From assembly GCF_014839805.1 (NCBI RefSeq), contig NC_051139.1, positions 4,278,001-4,342,000 on the forward strand: 64,000 bases of DNA, in the 5' to 3' direction. Source of the stretch: Manduca sexta. Taxonomy: Eukaryota > Arthropoda > Insecta > Lepidoptera > Sphingidae. Both the position numbers and the translations under genes were made by a program. The notes beneath the pieces were generated by a model that saw nothing but the letters and a program-made list of their open reading frames with translations, was not told where the DNA came from and made no database searches. Positions 1-12,700 of this stretch are shown here, piece by piece. The number at the start of each line of letters is the position of its first letter. The first letter of the stretch is position 1.

Positions 1-48
1 AGAGGCGTATTTTCATGCTTTTTCCGTCTCATGATGTGATAAGTAAAA
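1..48 (-). repeat. SINE-D fragment at window edge
   Basis: Resembles the middle of the tRNA-headed SINE seen complete at 49714-49977: AGAGGCG, then a CCGTCTCATGATGTGATAAG block matching its CGTCCCATGATGTGATAG motif. It is short and diverged, and cut by the window start. Confidence 0.5.
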
Positions 49-289
49 TACATTATGCATAGAACCCAAGTCAGATACATTTTCCACATCACCTGCCTTA
101 CCTTAGTCAATATATTTTATATTTATTATTATTACTTAGTAACTAAATAACGATGGTGTCAACATAGTACTGCAATATAGAATAAAACCCAATATAAATG
201 TATCTTAGAATATATTAATTGTAATCCGTTTTGTTGCCCAAATAAAATAAATTATACTTATATAATTAATTATTGTAGCCAGTGTAACT

Positions 290-470
290 GCTGGACATAA
301 TGAGACTTAACATCGCACGTTTCAGGATGGCGAGCGCACTGGAATATCAAACAATACTTTGTAATTTAAGGTGTAGGATGGTTTTTCTTCTGTTTATAGG
401 CAGTCGTATCGCTTACCATCAGGCGAATAGCAAGCTCGTCTCGTCAATCAAAGCAATAAAAAAGAAATTA
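290..470 (+). repeat. Retroposon family C, 5'-truncated copy
   Basis: Contains GAGCGCACTGGAATATC, then a CAGTCGTATCGCTTACCATC block, CTCGTCTCGTC and a terminal AAAGCAATAAAAAAG. The same order occurs, reverse-complemented, at 35310-35605 and in part at 54205-54285. The A-rich end and 5' truncation point to non-LTR-type retroposition. The 61-codon ORF across it is incidental. Confidence 0.5.
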
Positions 471-993
471 GGGACGAGCCTATAAAAATATTTATATTTG
501 AATACACACGTCTTACAATCGTCTCAATTCTTATATTATGTTTATTGCGTTTTAACTAGCTTTATTTCCTTCATTTTTCTTTGCGATTACGCATTTTTAC
601 GAACCACATGTCACCCCATGTAGGCGTCCCCAATCCTCTGTTTTCCTTTATTGATAAAAAGTATTGGGGTCCAATGTGCGATTGCAAGTTACGGATACGT
701 TATAGGTTGATATTTTGATTTTTCCACTTGAATTCTGGGGTTGCTGTGAATGTATGGTGCAAGTTATAAGGTTTTACTTTATATTATGAAAGTGCAAATA
801 CAATAATAAAATGATAAAAATAGTTTCTAAAATTTACATAATAATTTTAATTTAGCACACATAACTGTCACACTAATCTCTAGATACAATCATTGATGAA
901 TTCAAACCATTTGCATTGCTGTAATAGTTGCCAGTTAATGCAATATCAAATTTACTTTAAATCCTTATCACTATGAACTCATATAAAGCGAAA

Positions 994-1323
994 AGCGGCG
1001 ATAGCCTAGTTGGGTGTGGAACGGACTGCCAAGACCAATATCCGCAGGTTCAAATCCCAAGGGCACACACCTATGACTTTTCTAAAAATCATGTGTGTAT
1101 TCTTTGTGAATTTATCGTTCGCTTTAACGGTGAAGGAAAACATCGTGAGGAATCCTGCACATCTGAGTAGTTCTCTATAGGAATTTCGAAGGTGTGTGAA
1201 GTCTACCAATCCGCACTAGGCCAGCGTGGTGGACTAAGGCCTTAATCCCTCTCAGTAGTAGAGGAGGCCCGTGCTCAGCAGTGGGCAAGTATATAATACA
1301 GGGCTGATATTATTATTATTATT
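994..1323 (+). mobile_element. tRNA-derived SINE (family A), full length with TSD
   Basis: Head carries an A box (TAGCCTAGTTGG) and a B box (GGTTCAAATCC), the split RNA polymerase III promoter of a tRNA-like gene. The body runs to GGGCTGATATTATT and a (ATT)n tail. A perfect 14-bp target-site duplication, TATGAACTCATATA, is at 972-985 and 1324-1337, which proves retroposition and sets the element limits. Nine further copies or fragments of this family occur in the window. Confidence 0.5.
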
Positions 1324-1339
1324 TATGAACTCATATAGG

Positions 1340-4210
1340 TCTTTCTAAGTTCAGCGACGTATTTTCTTCCTTCCATATCCATCTGCTGCTCAGTGCCAGG
1401 TTTATATTTTTTGTGAGTGTACGCCACTTTATTTTATGTAGGTAGGTTTATGTATGTATGTAAGTATGTAGGTTTCTAAAATACTTAATAATTTTCCATT
1501 TGTTTGTATTATGGAAGGCATTTAAGTTAAATAAAAGAATGATTAATTAAATCGAGTGAGCGTCCTCTGAAATTTGCCGCCCCTAAAAGGCCGCCGCCCA
1601 TAGGCCGCGGTCTATACGGCCTATTTACAAATCCAGGACTGCTGCTACTTACATTCTTTCAGAACAGATCGTCACTCCAACACACACATGTACAACCAAC
1701 CTACGGTGCGATTCGAAGCGTGATATCTTCTATTCGCCTTGTTATCCATCATTGCGTTAAACACATTTTGCACGCTTATAGTAATAAAACGTGTCTAGCT
1801 CAAACGAGCGCTTATAACTTAGACGGCAAGCGAGTGAATTTTCATAACTTGAAGGGAAACATCGGAAATGTTATGTTCCATTCAACGTCCAATAAATACC
1901 TTGTTACCATTCGTCCCTTCCCCTACGTTTCAAAAGAGGAATGTACTCGTAATAAAAATTGACCGTCGGTTATTTGCCCGTGAAATGTTTATGTAATATA
2001 TTACGGTTCATTTTCGCGTGAAGAAACGTAAAAGCGTGTAAATCGACGCAATAGCGACATGCGCTGCGTTAATTTTTTTACTGTGATCATTTTGTATTAC
2101 TAGTCAGTTTTACCTACGATTGTATTTAAATTTAGAACAACCTATCGCCTTAGTTCTCAAAAGCCTAAAATCCTGTAGTACATCATTTATAAAAAAAAAT
2201 ATGCAAAAGAAGTTATGATAACGTTTAAAATTACCTATTTCCTTTGTTTCTAGAAGAAATGAAAGAAAATTATCAAATATTTTTCTTATGAAACGTGTGC
2301 TAATTAATTATACATAACTAATTACTTTCACGAATAACAAATATCTATCGTATCTTTATTCATTTATCTACCATATTACTTATTTTCGCCTCCGGAACCC
2401 TCAATACAAACAGAGTATATCCTTAATGCGCACATCTCATCCCTTTTGCCACGTACTCAATCAGGTCAAAACGTAAATTCACGCCAAGGTCGTACGCGAA
2501 GATACGATCGGTGATGCGATACAGGGGCGGTACGTGACTCGAGTGTTAACTACTTTTCGATCACAGACAAAGGTAGACATTGATACCTGTAGTACGGGTG
2601 TCTCTTAGAGGAGTCAAGTTTGCTTACTCACTTGACGAAGTCCTTAGACTTGAAACATAATAAGAGTTGCAGACTGAAAACAAAACAACGGTAGTTTAGT
2701 TTAGCTCGTATAACTTAGAATATTACTCATAGTTTCATAGTTTTCAGTGCACATGAGTATAAAAAAATATCTTAGCTATGCGAGCTAAGTTTACCATAGC
2801 TTAGATTTAGGTTTTCAATCCGCATTATAGTCTGTAATTGCATTGGTTTAGACTTTCAGCGTATTAAAGGTGAAGTTTTATATTTTATGGCAGGAGGAAA
2901 CTATTTATAATATACATGTATGTATAATATTTTGGTATATTAAGTAGCTCTATTTTAGTATATTAAGTATCCATCAAAACACAATTTCAAAATAAATAAA
3001 GAAGGAAATTTCTATCACTTTTTCATGTAGTAATAAACTGCAGGTGTAGCTGTAACGTGTAAAGTCAATTGATTTAGATCCAGATGCGAATAAATCTGTT
3101 CTAAAATACTTATCTATAAAAACAACTGTGATCTATTTCCGCATCTGTGTTACAATATACCAAATATTCTCTGAGAAAGAATCTATTTTCCCATTTTATC
3201 TCGTAAACTTACCAGAAATTGATATTGAAACATTTTTTCTTTGGCGACTTATTCTTGTATTTTGTTATTACATTTACTTTTTATAAACGAAACAACGCGA
3301 CGACACGGCTACGAGACAATGTTAAACTTTATTGACGGGACCTACATATATTGGTATAAATGCAAAAACTCAACTTTACAGGAGAGTGATTTAAACATTC
3401 TAAACTTTGTAAATTTGGCATAGTTCAACAGAAATCTTTGAAATAAATACTGAGATATAACATAGTTATGTACATTTAGCTATGTATATCACTTCTAAAA
3501 ATAAATATGACGTCAAAACGTCTAGAATGATTTTTTTATCTAATCTTAAGGTTAGCCCAACGGGTGATCTTGTGAAGTTGAAATCGGACTACCAGAGCCC
3601 CAGAAGTCCCAGATGTACCAGAAGTGGAGCTATAGACAATTATTAGTGCTACTCGTGCGAAGCCGCGGCAGATCGCTAGTTCTATAATAATATAAATGGA
3701 TAGGTAATAAATAACTTCAGACTTAACAGAAAGAGTTCTGAATGAAAGCTTTAAAAAATAATTAATTCACATGATCTTGTCTTATATTTTGGTTTTGTGA
3801 ATAATTAGTAAATAATTAATTAAACTCAAAGCAAACAAAGAGAACAAACTACAATTCCCAGCAATTTCAGTAAACCTAGATTCGCAGCATCTAAAACACG
3901 TAAAACCGGTATCGAATGGTACCATAATTGCCGAAACTGCATTGTGAATTAAATTTTTTCCGAATGAATAAAACCCGTAAAAGCGAACGGACTTGTAATT
4001 TCGGATATAGTGCTACACGCTTGAGTAACGTCGCGTTTGTAAAAAAACGTTTCATATATCATATGAAATGGTTTAAAATATTGTTGGTTGGTGGTAGGAT
4101 TCTGCTCTTATATTATCGAGACTTCGAGCACCTTCCATCTGATGAAAATTAATTTCAAAAATCTAAACATACTTTTATAGTATTTCACCTGATGTTAAAT
4201 GATTAATAGT
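1340..4210. other. Left-flank non-coding stretch
   Basis: No gene recognised. It holds a TATG/TAGG microsatellite (about 1436-1475), a GC-rich CCGCC-containing patch at 1570-1640, an 80-codon open frame at 1720-1962 with no recognisable domain, and a more GC-balanced unique stretch at 2390-2660 that could be regulatory. A Helitron-like 3' end (GCGAAGCCGCGGCAGATCGC, then TAGT) lies at about 3656-3682. Confidence 0.5.
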
Positions 4211-4224
4211 GTTCATTTAACACA

Positions 4225-4560
4225 AACATACCCAGGTGAGTTTTTTTGTTTTTGGGAACTGCCCTTTTGGTTATATTTGGTGGGCCCTACAGCTATCACT
4301 GGAGGCGCCAGCTGAATCTTCGCTGGCAGCCTGCAGCTGTACGGTCTTAGGGCCCGGGAGGAAGAAGGGAGGAGATAGAGGGAACGAAGAGAAGAGGAAG
4401 GAGCAGGTGTTACTAGGATGGTTGGAAGGGAAAGGGAGGAGAAATGTTCACGAACCCTTATAGACCTCACTGTGAACTTAGCAACCATGAGATATACATA
4501 TGAGCTGTGTGCATGGGTGTGCATTTGGTGTGGAGAGTTATGTATACGATGTCCTCTGAA
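4225..4560. repeat. GC-rich repeat-like block
   Basis: A locally GC-rich segment with GGGCCCTACAG near 4283 and CTTAGGGCCCGGG near 4345, a GGCGCCAGCTG motif, and a purine-rich run at 4358-4440. Several overlapping short ORFs on both strands reflect composition rather than genes. It abuts a TIR element at 4572 and is likely repeat-derived; no family is named. Confidence 0.5.
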
Positions 4561-4571
4561 ATATAAGGAGT

Positions 4572-4732
4572 GGGGGCAAAGGGTGACATTTTACGAAAGA
4601 AAACCCAACACAACATATAGATACTGATAGGCATAAATGCGGTTTGCAAATCGATCCGATGATAATTGGATTTTACATAAGTTACGCAAGGGAATACGGC
4701 AGGAATCGAATTATATGGAACCTTTGCCACTG
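4572..4732. mobile_element. Small TIR element (family H), copy 1
   Basis: About 160 bp starting GGGGGCAAAGGGTGACATTT and ending GGAACCTTTGCCACTG, so the ends are inverted. A related copy at 32015-32167 starts CAGTGGCGAAGGGTAACATT and shares the internal order AACCC, TAATATGC/GGCATAAATGC, a TGATGATAAT block and TACATAAGT. Non-autonomous, no coding capacity. Confidence 0.5.
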
Positions 4733-4739
4733 ATAAGGA

Positions 4740-6520
4740 GCATGTAGAAACAAATATCTACGGAAATACAATTATTATTAGTAATTAGCTATCGATCAAT
4801 ATGCCAAACTAATTAAAAAATCTTACTAAAATATGCCTATTTCAAATTTCTTCCGAATTCAGAAATATCCTCGTCTAGCAAGGGCTAGCGGACTACTTTA
4901 TATGTTCTTCGCCTGAACCTTAAGACAAATAAATATACATGAAATGGTTTACGGCAATAGATACGGCTACATAAGTGAGCCTATAAAAGTAATATAAACG
5001 CTACGTAGAGTTGATATCTACTAAGTTAAGATACCTAGTAAGGTAAAGGAACCAGTGACGGTTAACTAAATTTTAAAATCTTCATAAAATCTTTTATTGA
5101 ACGAATATTATAAATAAAAACGTATGATTAAATTGCGACATACCATTAAATATAATACAATTTAATAACAATATATACTTAATTAAGTAATGACAAATTT
5201 AAGTATTTTTTTTTTTGTATTTCAATGTAAGAAAAGAACAAAACCATAGTTGATGGCCATGTTAAATGAACCTGGCTATCTTTTGTCACATTACCTAACA
5301 TTATTAAGAATTAGGATATTAAGAGGATCGTAGCGTTCTTCACAACTTACCTTTTTATCGACTAAGGTACCAATAATTATTACATTATGCCTTCTTAATA
5401 TTATGCCAACTCGTAATATATAATATCAGGTGGTACATTATCGTTTTGCACTAGGCTTAAAAAATATTAAGTGATCATGATAACAATGAATTGTATTAAA
5501 ACCTATTAGAAATAGTTCTAAACTTACTTAGTGTATAGTACACTTACTAAGTTAGTAACTTTGTATGCGATCGTTAAGTATAAAAATGGATGTAGCCATA
5601 ATGGAAGTATCTTGTAATGTAGTTACTTACATTAACTTACAAGTTGTAAATGACTCTATATCGATACCTTTATGTAAATCAAGCAAGTAAATTCTGCATT
5701 ATTTACTTTTTAAGTAAAGAATATTGATTAATGTTTAATTACATACCCAAAGAAAATTAAATAGTTGGACCTACATAGATTTCATATTATTATTGTCTTT
5801 TTAAATATTATAAAAATCTTCAATATATTAATGTTAGCGACATCTGTGGTGAAAACTTGATTTACCTTTTCTACTAAAGAACGGTTCATGTAAATTGACG
5901 CAAGATGGCGACTTAGTGTTGACGGATTAAATGAAACGATCAAAAATAATTTTATAATTTATAATAGCCATAATATAACATTAAAAATAAAATATTGTTT
6001 TTTTTTTATAATCAATTATAAGTAAATGTAACACTGGTACAGGTCGTTTCTGAACTAATGCCAGTAATACCAACACTAAATTCTATATTATCCCATCGAA
6101 ACAAACGAAAATCTGTTCTCCTTGGCGTATATTTACACTTATATTTATTCAGAATTTTATTTTTAAATTCCATACTTTATATTAAAAAACTGAAGTAATA
6201 TAACTATTTAAAAATTTTGGTTAAGTACTATGTAGATATTGATTTAGTTTCTTATAATAATACAATGTTGTTGCATCAATATTCAAACAAGAATTTAGCA
6301 GATCCAGATTGTACCGAGTGTTTATGACATAAATAAATATACCCAGACCGTAACGGTGTTTTATTTAGTCCAGCAACCCAGTTATGACGTTAGTAAAGTT
6401 GTGAAGTTATTGATCGACTTTATTTGCAAAATAATTTACAAACACTTGTCGCTTCAGTCTTTATAGTTCATACGTAAATTATAGTTACGTTGAAGTGGCG
6501 GTGTATTAAAAACCGCCGAG
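4740..6520. other. AT-rich stretch upstream of PHM
   Basis: No coding signal, RNA gene or complete repeat recognised. The sequence is strongly AT-rich with many TTAATTA-type runs. It would contain the proximal PHM promoter if transcription starts near exon 1. Confidence 0.5.
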
Positions 6521-6625
6521 TATTTTTTGTTATTTTTTTAAATACAGAATAGTTTCACGGTTTACCGTTAAAAAAGTTAGAGAACGTGAAAGTATCGCAC
6601 CTTTTTGAGTTACATATCTAACATA
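6520..6625 (+). promoter_or_regulatory. Probable 5' leader of PHM with possible acceptor at 6546-6547
   Basis: The 78 bases before ATG 6626 contain no in-frame coding start except a TTG at 6605. A T-rich stretch followed by AATACAG ends at 6547 and could be a splice acceptor, making 6548-6625 the 5' untranslated part of the first coding exon with a promoter further upstream. No clear TATA box or initiator could be chosen, so transcription may equally start within 6400-6550. Confidence 0.5.
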
Positions 6626-6742
6626 ATGTTGGGCCAAATAATTTTGCTGGCCACGGCGGCTTTTTTCAATTTATTAGTATTTGTACATGCACAAGAAATC
6701 GATACTTATGATTTACTCATGCCTAATGTTTGGCCGCATTCG
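6626..6742 (+). CDS. Phm: PHM coding exon 1 (residues 1-39, signal peptide)
   Basis: Encodes the start methionine, a hydrophobic segment with leucine, isoleucine and phenylalanine ending at A22, and then the mature N terminus (QEIDTYDLLMPNVWPHS). It ends in phase 0 at a strong donor, G|GTAAGT at 6743. The stop at 6809 in the read-through frame lies in the intron. The 5' edge of the exon is unknown; a T-rich acceptor ending at 6547 would make 6548-6625 a 5' untranslated leader. Confidence 0.5.
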
Positions 6743-9700
6743 GTAAGTCTAAATTACTTTTCGTATATTTTAATTTTCTGCATTATTCTTGATTCGTCTT
6801 CAATTCAATAATGATTGATATGCACTTTTGCACTAAGTTTATTTAATGTTAACCTTTCTAAACTAGTTAACTATTTATAAAGGCAGCTAAATTATATTTA
6901 AATTGTTTATTAATTAGTTTACATACATTAAAATTATATCAAAATTGATACCTATGAGAAGGTAGTTATATCAATATACCTACAAAGTAGTAAATCAAGA
7001 TTATTATGAACTAGGTGTTGCTTGCAGTTTTGCCCGTATTTAAAGCCATTCCTGGTAGCACTTTTAGTGCTTTGAACTACTTTTTACATTTGCGCCATCT
7101 ATTTAAAAAATAGATTTAAAAAATTAATTTTTCCCATGGGAACAAATAGCCAGGATAAAAAGTAGTCTATGTCTTAATACAGGACAAGGTCTACCAATAT
7201 GCCAAATTTCATCCAAATCTGTTCAGTCATTTCTGTGTGTACATCCAATAACCATCCAAACATTTGCATTCATAATATTAATAATATTATTAAGTACCAA
7301 CAGTACTGATCTATTTGAAATACTTATATCTAGATATGTTCTATTTTACACTAATATCTCTAGTGGCAAAGAATAACATGCTACTATCCAGGACTTTGAT
7401 ATAAATAGCAAATTGGATGAACTTTAAAATAATAACCCTGGAAATAAAACCAGTTTGGTAGGGTTAACTGGTTTATTGCCAAAAAAACTAAACATTCATG
7501 CTATATGTATAAAAAGAATATAAAGACTATGACTTGATATAAGTAAGATTGTAACAAATATTAAAATATATTTTTAAGCCGCTTGTTCCGAGAACTATGG
7601 TTTAATTCCAAAAATGTTAAAACTTATAGCTACACTATCCTGGAACGCAATAAGCTATTTTTAAAAATAAAAATACAGACATAGGTTCCTTTCTTAATAT
7701 TTGATACAAACCAAATTCCTCACTCAAAGCCAAGAACCATAGTATGGTGTATTTGAGCTGGCAAAATATAAATATAACATTATTTTTTAGATACAATTAC
7801 CATACATATAAACACCAAAAGGCTAAAAAAAATAAAAAAGATTAATTATTGTGTGTGAAGTAATGTGCCATATTTATATAACATAAATTTTATAATCCAT
7901 TTATTAATGGTGTAAAAATTACTATGTATGTAATATAACCTAGTTTTATCTAAATTGCTCAATCAGTGGGTATGTTTATGTTTTTATTGTTATTTAATGT
8001 GGTGTATACAAGCTTGGCATGTATTTATTACTGTAATGGTTTTAATGGATGTTATTTTCAGTCTGAATAAGGTCATGCTCATGGCTATATTCAAATGAAA
8101 GATTTAAAAAAATATATATTCTCATTTTGTATTTTTGCAACAAGTAGTATTTATCTTAATTTAGGAAATCATCTATATTAGCATCCAATTTCATTCATGT
8201 TTGCTTAAGAGTTACTTTGTTTAGTTTTAATAAACACATTGGTACAAACATTCAAAATTTCTTGCATTTACGTTATTTGTAAAATAAGATAGCAAATTAG
8301 GAATTGTATTAAAATTTAAAATGTTCCCAAACACAGTCATGTGAAACACCATAACATACCTAGGTAGGATTAGTCCTATAAAGACCTTAAATTGGTTCTG
8401 ATAGAATTACAGCATCTTTATTTCAGCCATAATTCTTTTACAGTTGGTTTATGCTTCTTTGATATATAAAAGACTATGATATTTGATAACCTGCGCCAGG
8501 CATAGCAAATCTTTATTGGTTAACATGCCATAAAATATATAATGCCTATAAAGTGCCATACAGTGCTTGCCTTAAGTACTATAATCAGGGATGCTTTTCT
8601 AGCATCCTTTTAAAATCCAAAATATATCATTGTTTGTATCCTGCCTCAATTATTTTTGTTTTACTTGAATTATTTTGTCATGTATCATTGGTTCGCTATT
8701 CCTGACCTATGTTTAATCAATCAACCCAACTGCAGAGAACATAGGGGCCCAATGACACTGGTTTTTTTGGCCTTATGCTGCCATAACCATTAAAGATATA
8801 AACTAAAATTTAACATTTAGAAAAAAAAAAACATGCTACACAGACTTCGCGAAAAAAAAGCAAAAAGTAGACAGGCCATCTTTTGTTGATAACCAAAATT
8901 TTATTTTATCTTCCTTTATTTGGTAAACAGAATTGATTAAAAGGAACGAATAGCAACACTTATCCAAAAAAAAATCGGATTACAATGTCAGGTGAAATAC
9001 AACCTTCATCATACATCATACAATCCATATTAGGTCTAGCATGGAAGACTAGCAAAAAGTATCCGAATTACTGTGACTAAATATTATAAACTAAAATTTA
9101 AAATTCCGGAAAAATACGCTACACAGACAAACCCGAAACAAAAAGAAAAAGGTAGACAGTCCATCTGGTGATAACCTAAATTTTATTTTATCTTCCTTTA
9201 TTTGGGAAATAGAATTGATTAAAAGGAATGAATAGAAACACTTTATCCATAAAAAAGAAATCGGATTACAATGTCACATGAAAAACAACCTTATATGTAT
9301 CCATAGCAGTTCTAGCACCTACTCAATACTCTTAGCGTGATTAGCGCGTTCCAACAAACAAATTCTTTAGCTTTATTTAAGAGATTCCTCTAATATTGTT
9401 AAAGTTAAAACGTGGCGATGATCACGTATCTACAGGCGATATAATAGGGAACCGGCCTATGTTTGATTTTGTTCATTATTCTATATATAATGGTTAATAA
9501 TACGAAAAAGAAGCACTCCTGCGAAAACTGCATAAAAATTGGTTACAAAATGGGCTAGTAATTCATGTTTCAAATATTGTAACGTGTTAGAAGTGGGCGC
9601 GTTGTGGGGATATTGCTTCATCTCTTTCTTTCGCACGCATCGTAATTCCCGATGACGTCAAATGTGGATATTTTGTCTCTTTTCTGTTTCTTGTTAATTA

Positions 9701-12700
9701 GCCCTTCCACCGACATTCAAAGACTTATAACTTGTTGATTTTTTACCAGATTTTAATAATTCCTTTTGTGTTATAATTTATATATCGTAAATATTTGATA
9801 ATAGCAAAGAACAAAAATGAGTCCGGTACCCTATTGTTCGTTAGCCCTCCTCTACAAAAATAACAGTTTTGTTCTTCAAAAGGGCATTAATATAAAAAAA
9901 GAGAAAATATTCCACGGAAAATTATTAGGTGTTAAAACGTACAGGAATTCCCCTTTTCGATACATTAATTGTGTAAACATTGAGGTCTGTGTCGGTCAAA
10001 TGATGTTATTACGATGTAATAACATTGTCCGACCGCTCGTTTATTATTTCTGAGTTACGAAATACGTCGCTCCTTTCGGCTATTGATTTTCTGATTGTAA
10101 CTTAATTGATTTCTGTTTCAAGGTCTGTTTTTCATTGCCCGTTATGGGTATGGTTTGTCTTTCAAGGCCAATCGATACATCCAAGTTACTGTTTAGTCTT
10201 GTTGTCATCAAGCATCAATGTTAGATCATTGTTGTATTCACGTTTGCAGGATATTGCAACCAGTGTTAATTACTGAGTATTATTGGAAATACGTAACCGA
10301 GTGAGGAGCGCAGAGACCTTGGGTCATCCATAAATTACGTCAAATGATTTTCATGACTTTTGACCCCTCCGCCGGTGCTTGTTACAGTTAGTCACATTTG
10401 AGGAACCCCCCTTGGTGTGACATCTTATGTTTTGCATTTATTACCTTATATGTATAACCAGAGATGGAATATATTTTTTGTTTAATAATATCAGCCCTGT
10501 ATTATATACTTGCCCACTGCTGAGCACGGGCCTCCTCTGCTACTGAGAGGGATTAGGCCTTAGTCCACCACGCTGGCCTAGTGCGGATTGGTAGACTTCA
10601 CACACCCTCGAAATTCCTATAGAGAAATTTTCTCAGGTATGCACGTTTCCTCACGATGTTTTCCTTCACCGTTAAAGCAAGCGATAATTCACATAAGATT
10701 TTGTTTACAATTAATGTTATATGTTTGAATACTGAAGATTTGCCATGTGATGTCGCGAAACTTATCACTTCTTACCCTTGTCATACTTCGTTGATCACCT
10801 CCTCTTTCTTAACGTGTGACGTAATTTATGGATGCTCCCCTTCAGCTGTTTTCTTTTTCAAATCAGGTGTCGCTACAATTTATAGGCAAGCTTACCATAT
10901 ATTTTATGCTGTTTTGTCGATCCCTATTCACTGGTATAATAAAAAACTAATCATGAAGCGTATAGATACCTACTAGGTTTCGTCGTGATCTTTTTAGCTA
11001 ATAAAACGGAATCTTTGTCAATCTTTGTAGTTCAATTAGTTATATCTCTATAACCCCTTTAGATTTGTTGGTTCGCTGATAAGTTCTAGTACTATACGTA
11101 TTTCGCTAGATCTAAATTCAGCTGTCATCGCAATGTACCTAAGAGATATATTGATAATACAGATTAGTACGTGCAAAACTAGCATTCAAGTCTTAATTTA
11201 TACGAGAGTGGAGTCGGTTAGAGTTTATTTATCTAATGTAAACCATTAAATTATTGTAACAGCCGTTTTCAAGGTTTTTGTTGCACTATTTAGTCTGTCT
11301 GGTAATCGATCAGTGCAGCAGTTAGGCTCCAAGTAGTATATTCAATGGAGGCCTTAATTGACACAAGGCCCGGGCGAAAACAAAAAAGTGCCCCATAAAA
11401 AAAACGGGTAAGGTGTATAATTGTTGGTGATCTTAGTAAGACAAGGCACCACGCAAGGCGCATAGCGGTTGCTCTGTTCGTCCAGAAAATTCCCTGTTAA
11501 GATGCAAGACGACGTTAAGATTTACATTAACGCGAATGTTAGATATCGAAATGGAACAAATTTTCGGATTTTAACGCGATTTTAGTATAATTCTACTCTC
11601 AACACTTTATTTCAAAGGAAAACAACATTTCGATTTTTGTTAACATCAAGGTTTTGTCCTAGATCTTTTTAACGCATCATGTAGTCTACACACATACTTG
11701 CGAATGCAAACGCTATTAGCACAATTACTATTCTAATGAACCGTGACTTATTATTGTTTGCAAGTAGCCTTTTCAGTAACTACATATACTTATCTGTATA
11801 AGGTGCAAGAAATCCGACACAATATGTACATTCCTGTTTATAAAAATTTATTTATATTACCCACCCCATTTCATGTTTTTACAAGTGGAGATCAATCGAT
11901 TTTCTTTGTCAGTCAGTTATCGATTTAAAAATACTCTTCAGAAACCACGCTTCATAGCTTTTAACTTTATTACAAGAGGGATGTTATCAAGATAAATAAA
12001 AGTACGCTGGCGTGAACACTTCCTAGCTATCGAATTAATGAAAGCATTGACGTGGCTTATCGATAATAAGCGTGGGCGAGATTTGAAGTGTTTGTAGATT
12101 TAAGTGCATATTTATTGCACGATAGTATGATTTCCAACTAGGTTTTAAGTTATAGATTATTCAAAAAATGTGGTTCCATTTTTGAAATGAAAATAGTTAT
12201 GTCGTTTATTAGATACGGTTTTTCCTTACTCTTTTATCTCTTGATTACATACTTAGGCGCATATAAACTAAAGCCGTAATTCGTACATCAAAAAGAAGGA
12301 AAAATATTAAGATTAGTTTTTGCTTCGATGAAAGGAAGACAAATTAGAAGTTGGATATGCCACGTACAGAAGACATATTGTGCTGAATTAATTCGAGTAC
12401 CTTATAAGCTAAAATATTAGCTATTATTTCTCCAATTGCTTAAAGTTTTGATACTATCTACGATCGTCAAGGACATTTGAATGAAGTAGTTTTATAAATT
12501 AAAAAATGCAAGAAGTTTTTACTGGAAAAGTAGTTGATTTTCCATATTTTGATAGCCAAAATAGTTGAACAACGATTTATAAATTTCGGAAACCTAAATA
12601 ATTGAAGTTAACCAAAATGCAAAAAAAAAGATTGTAAGTAATTTGTAATACATTGCCCTGTAAGTTACAATGAATTGATATTTAGCAGAATCGTATTTTA

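Noticed and set aside
1006..1209. Minus-strand and plus-strand ORFs across SINE-A copies (also at 10656, 14772, 40818, 55373)
   Set aside because: The same protein-like strings recur wherever SINE-A occurs and are read-through of the non-coding repeat.
4213..4524. 103-codon serine-rich minus-strand ORF as a secreted protein
   Set aside because: It lies over a purine-rich, GC-rich repeat-like block, and several overlapping frames are open for compositional reasons.
8811..9290. CRISPR-like or tandem array
   Set aside because: Only two diverged units with no spacers; an ordinary segmental duplication in an intron.
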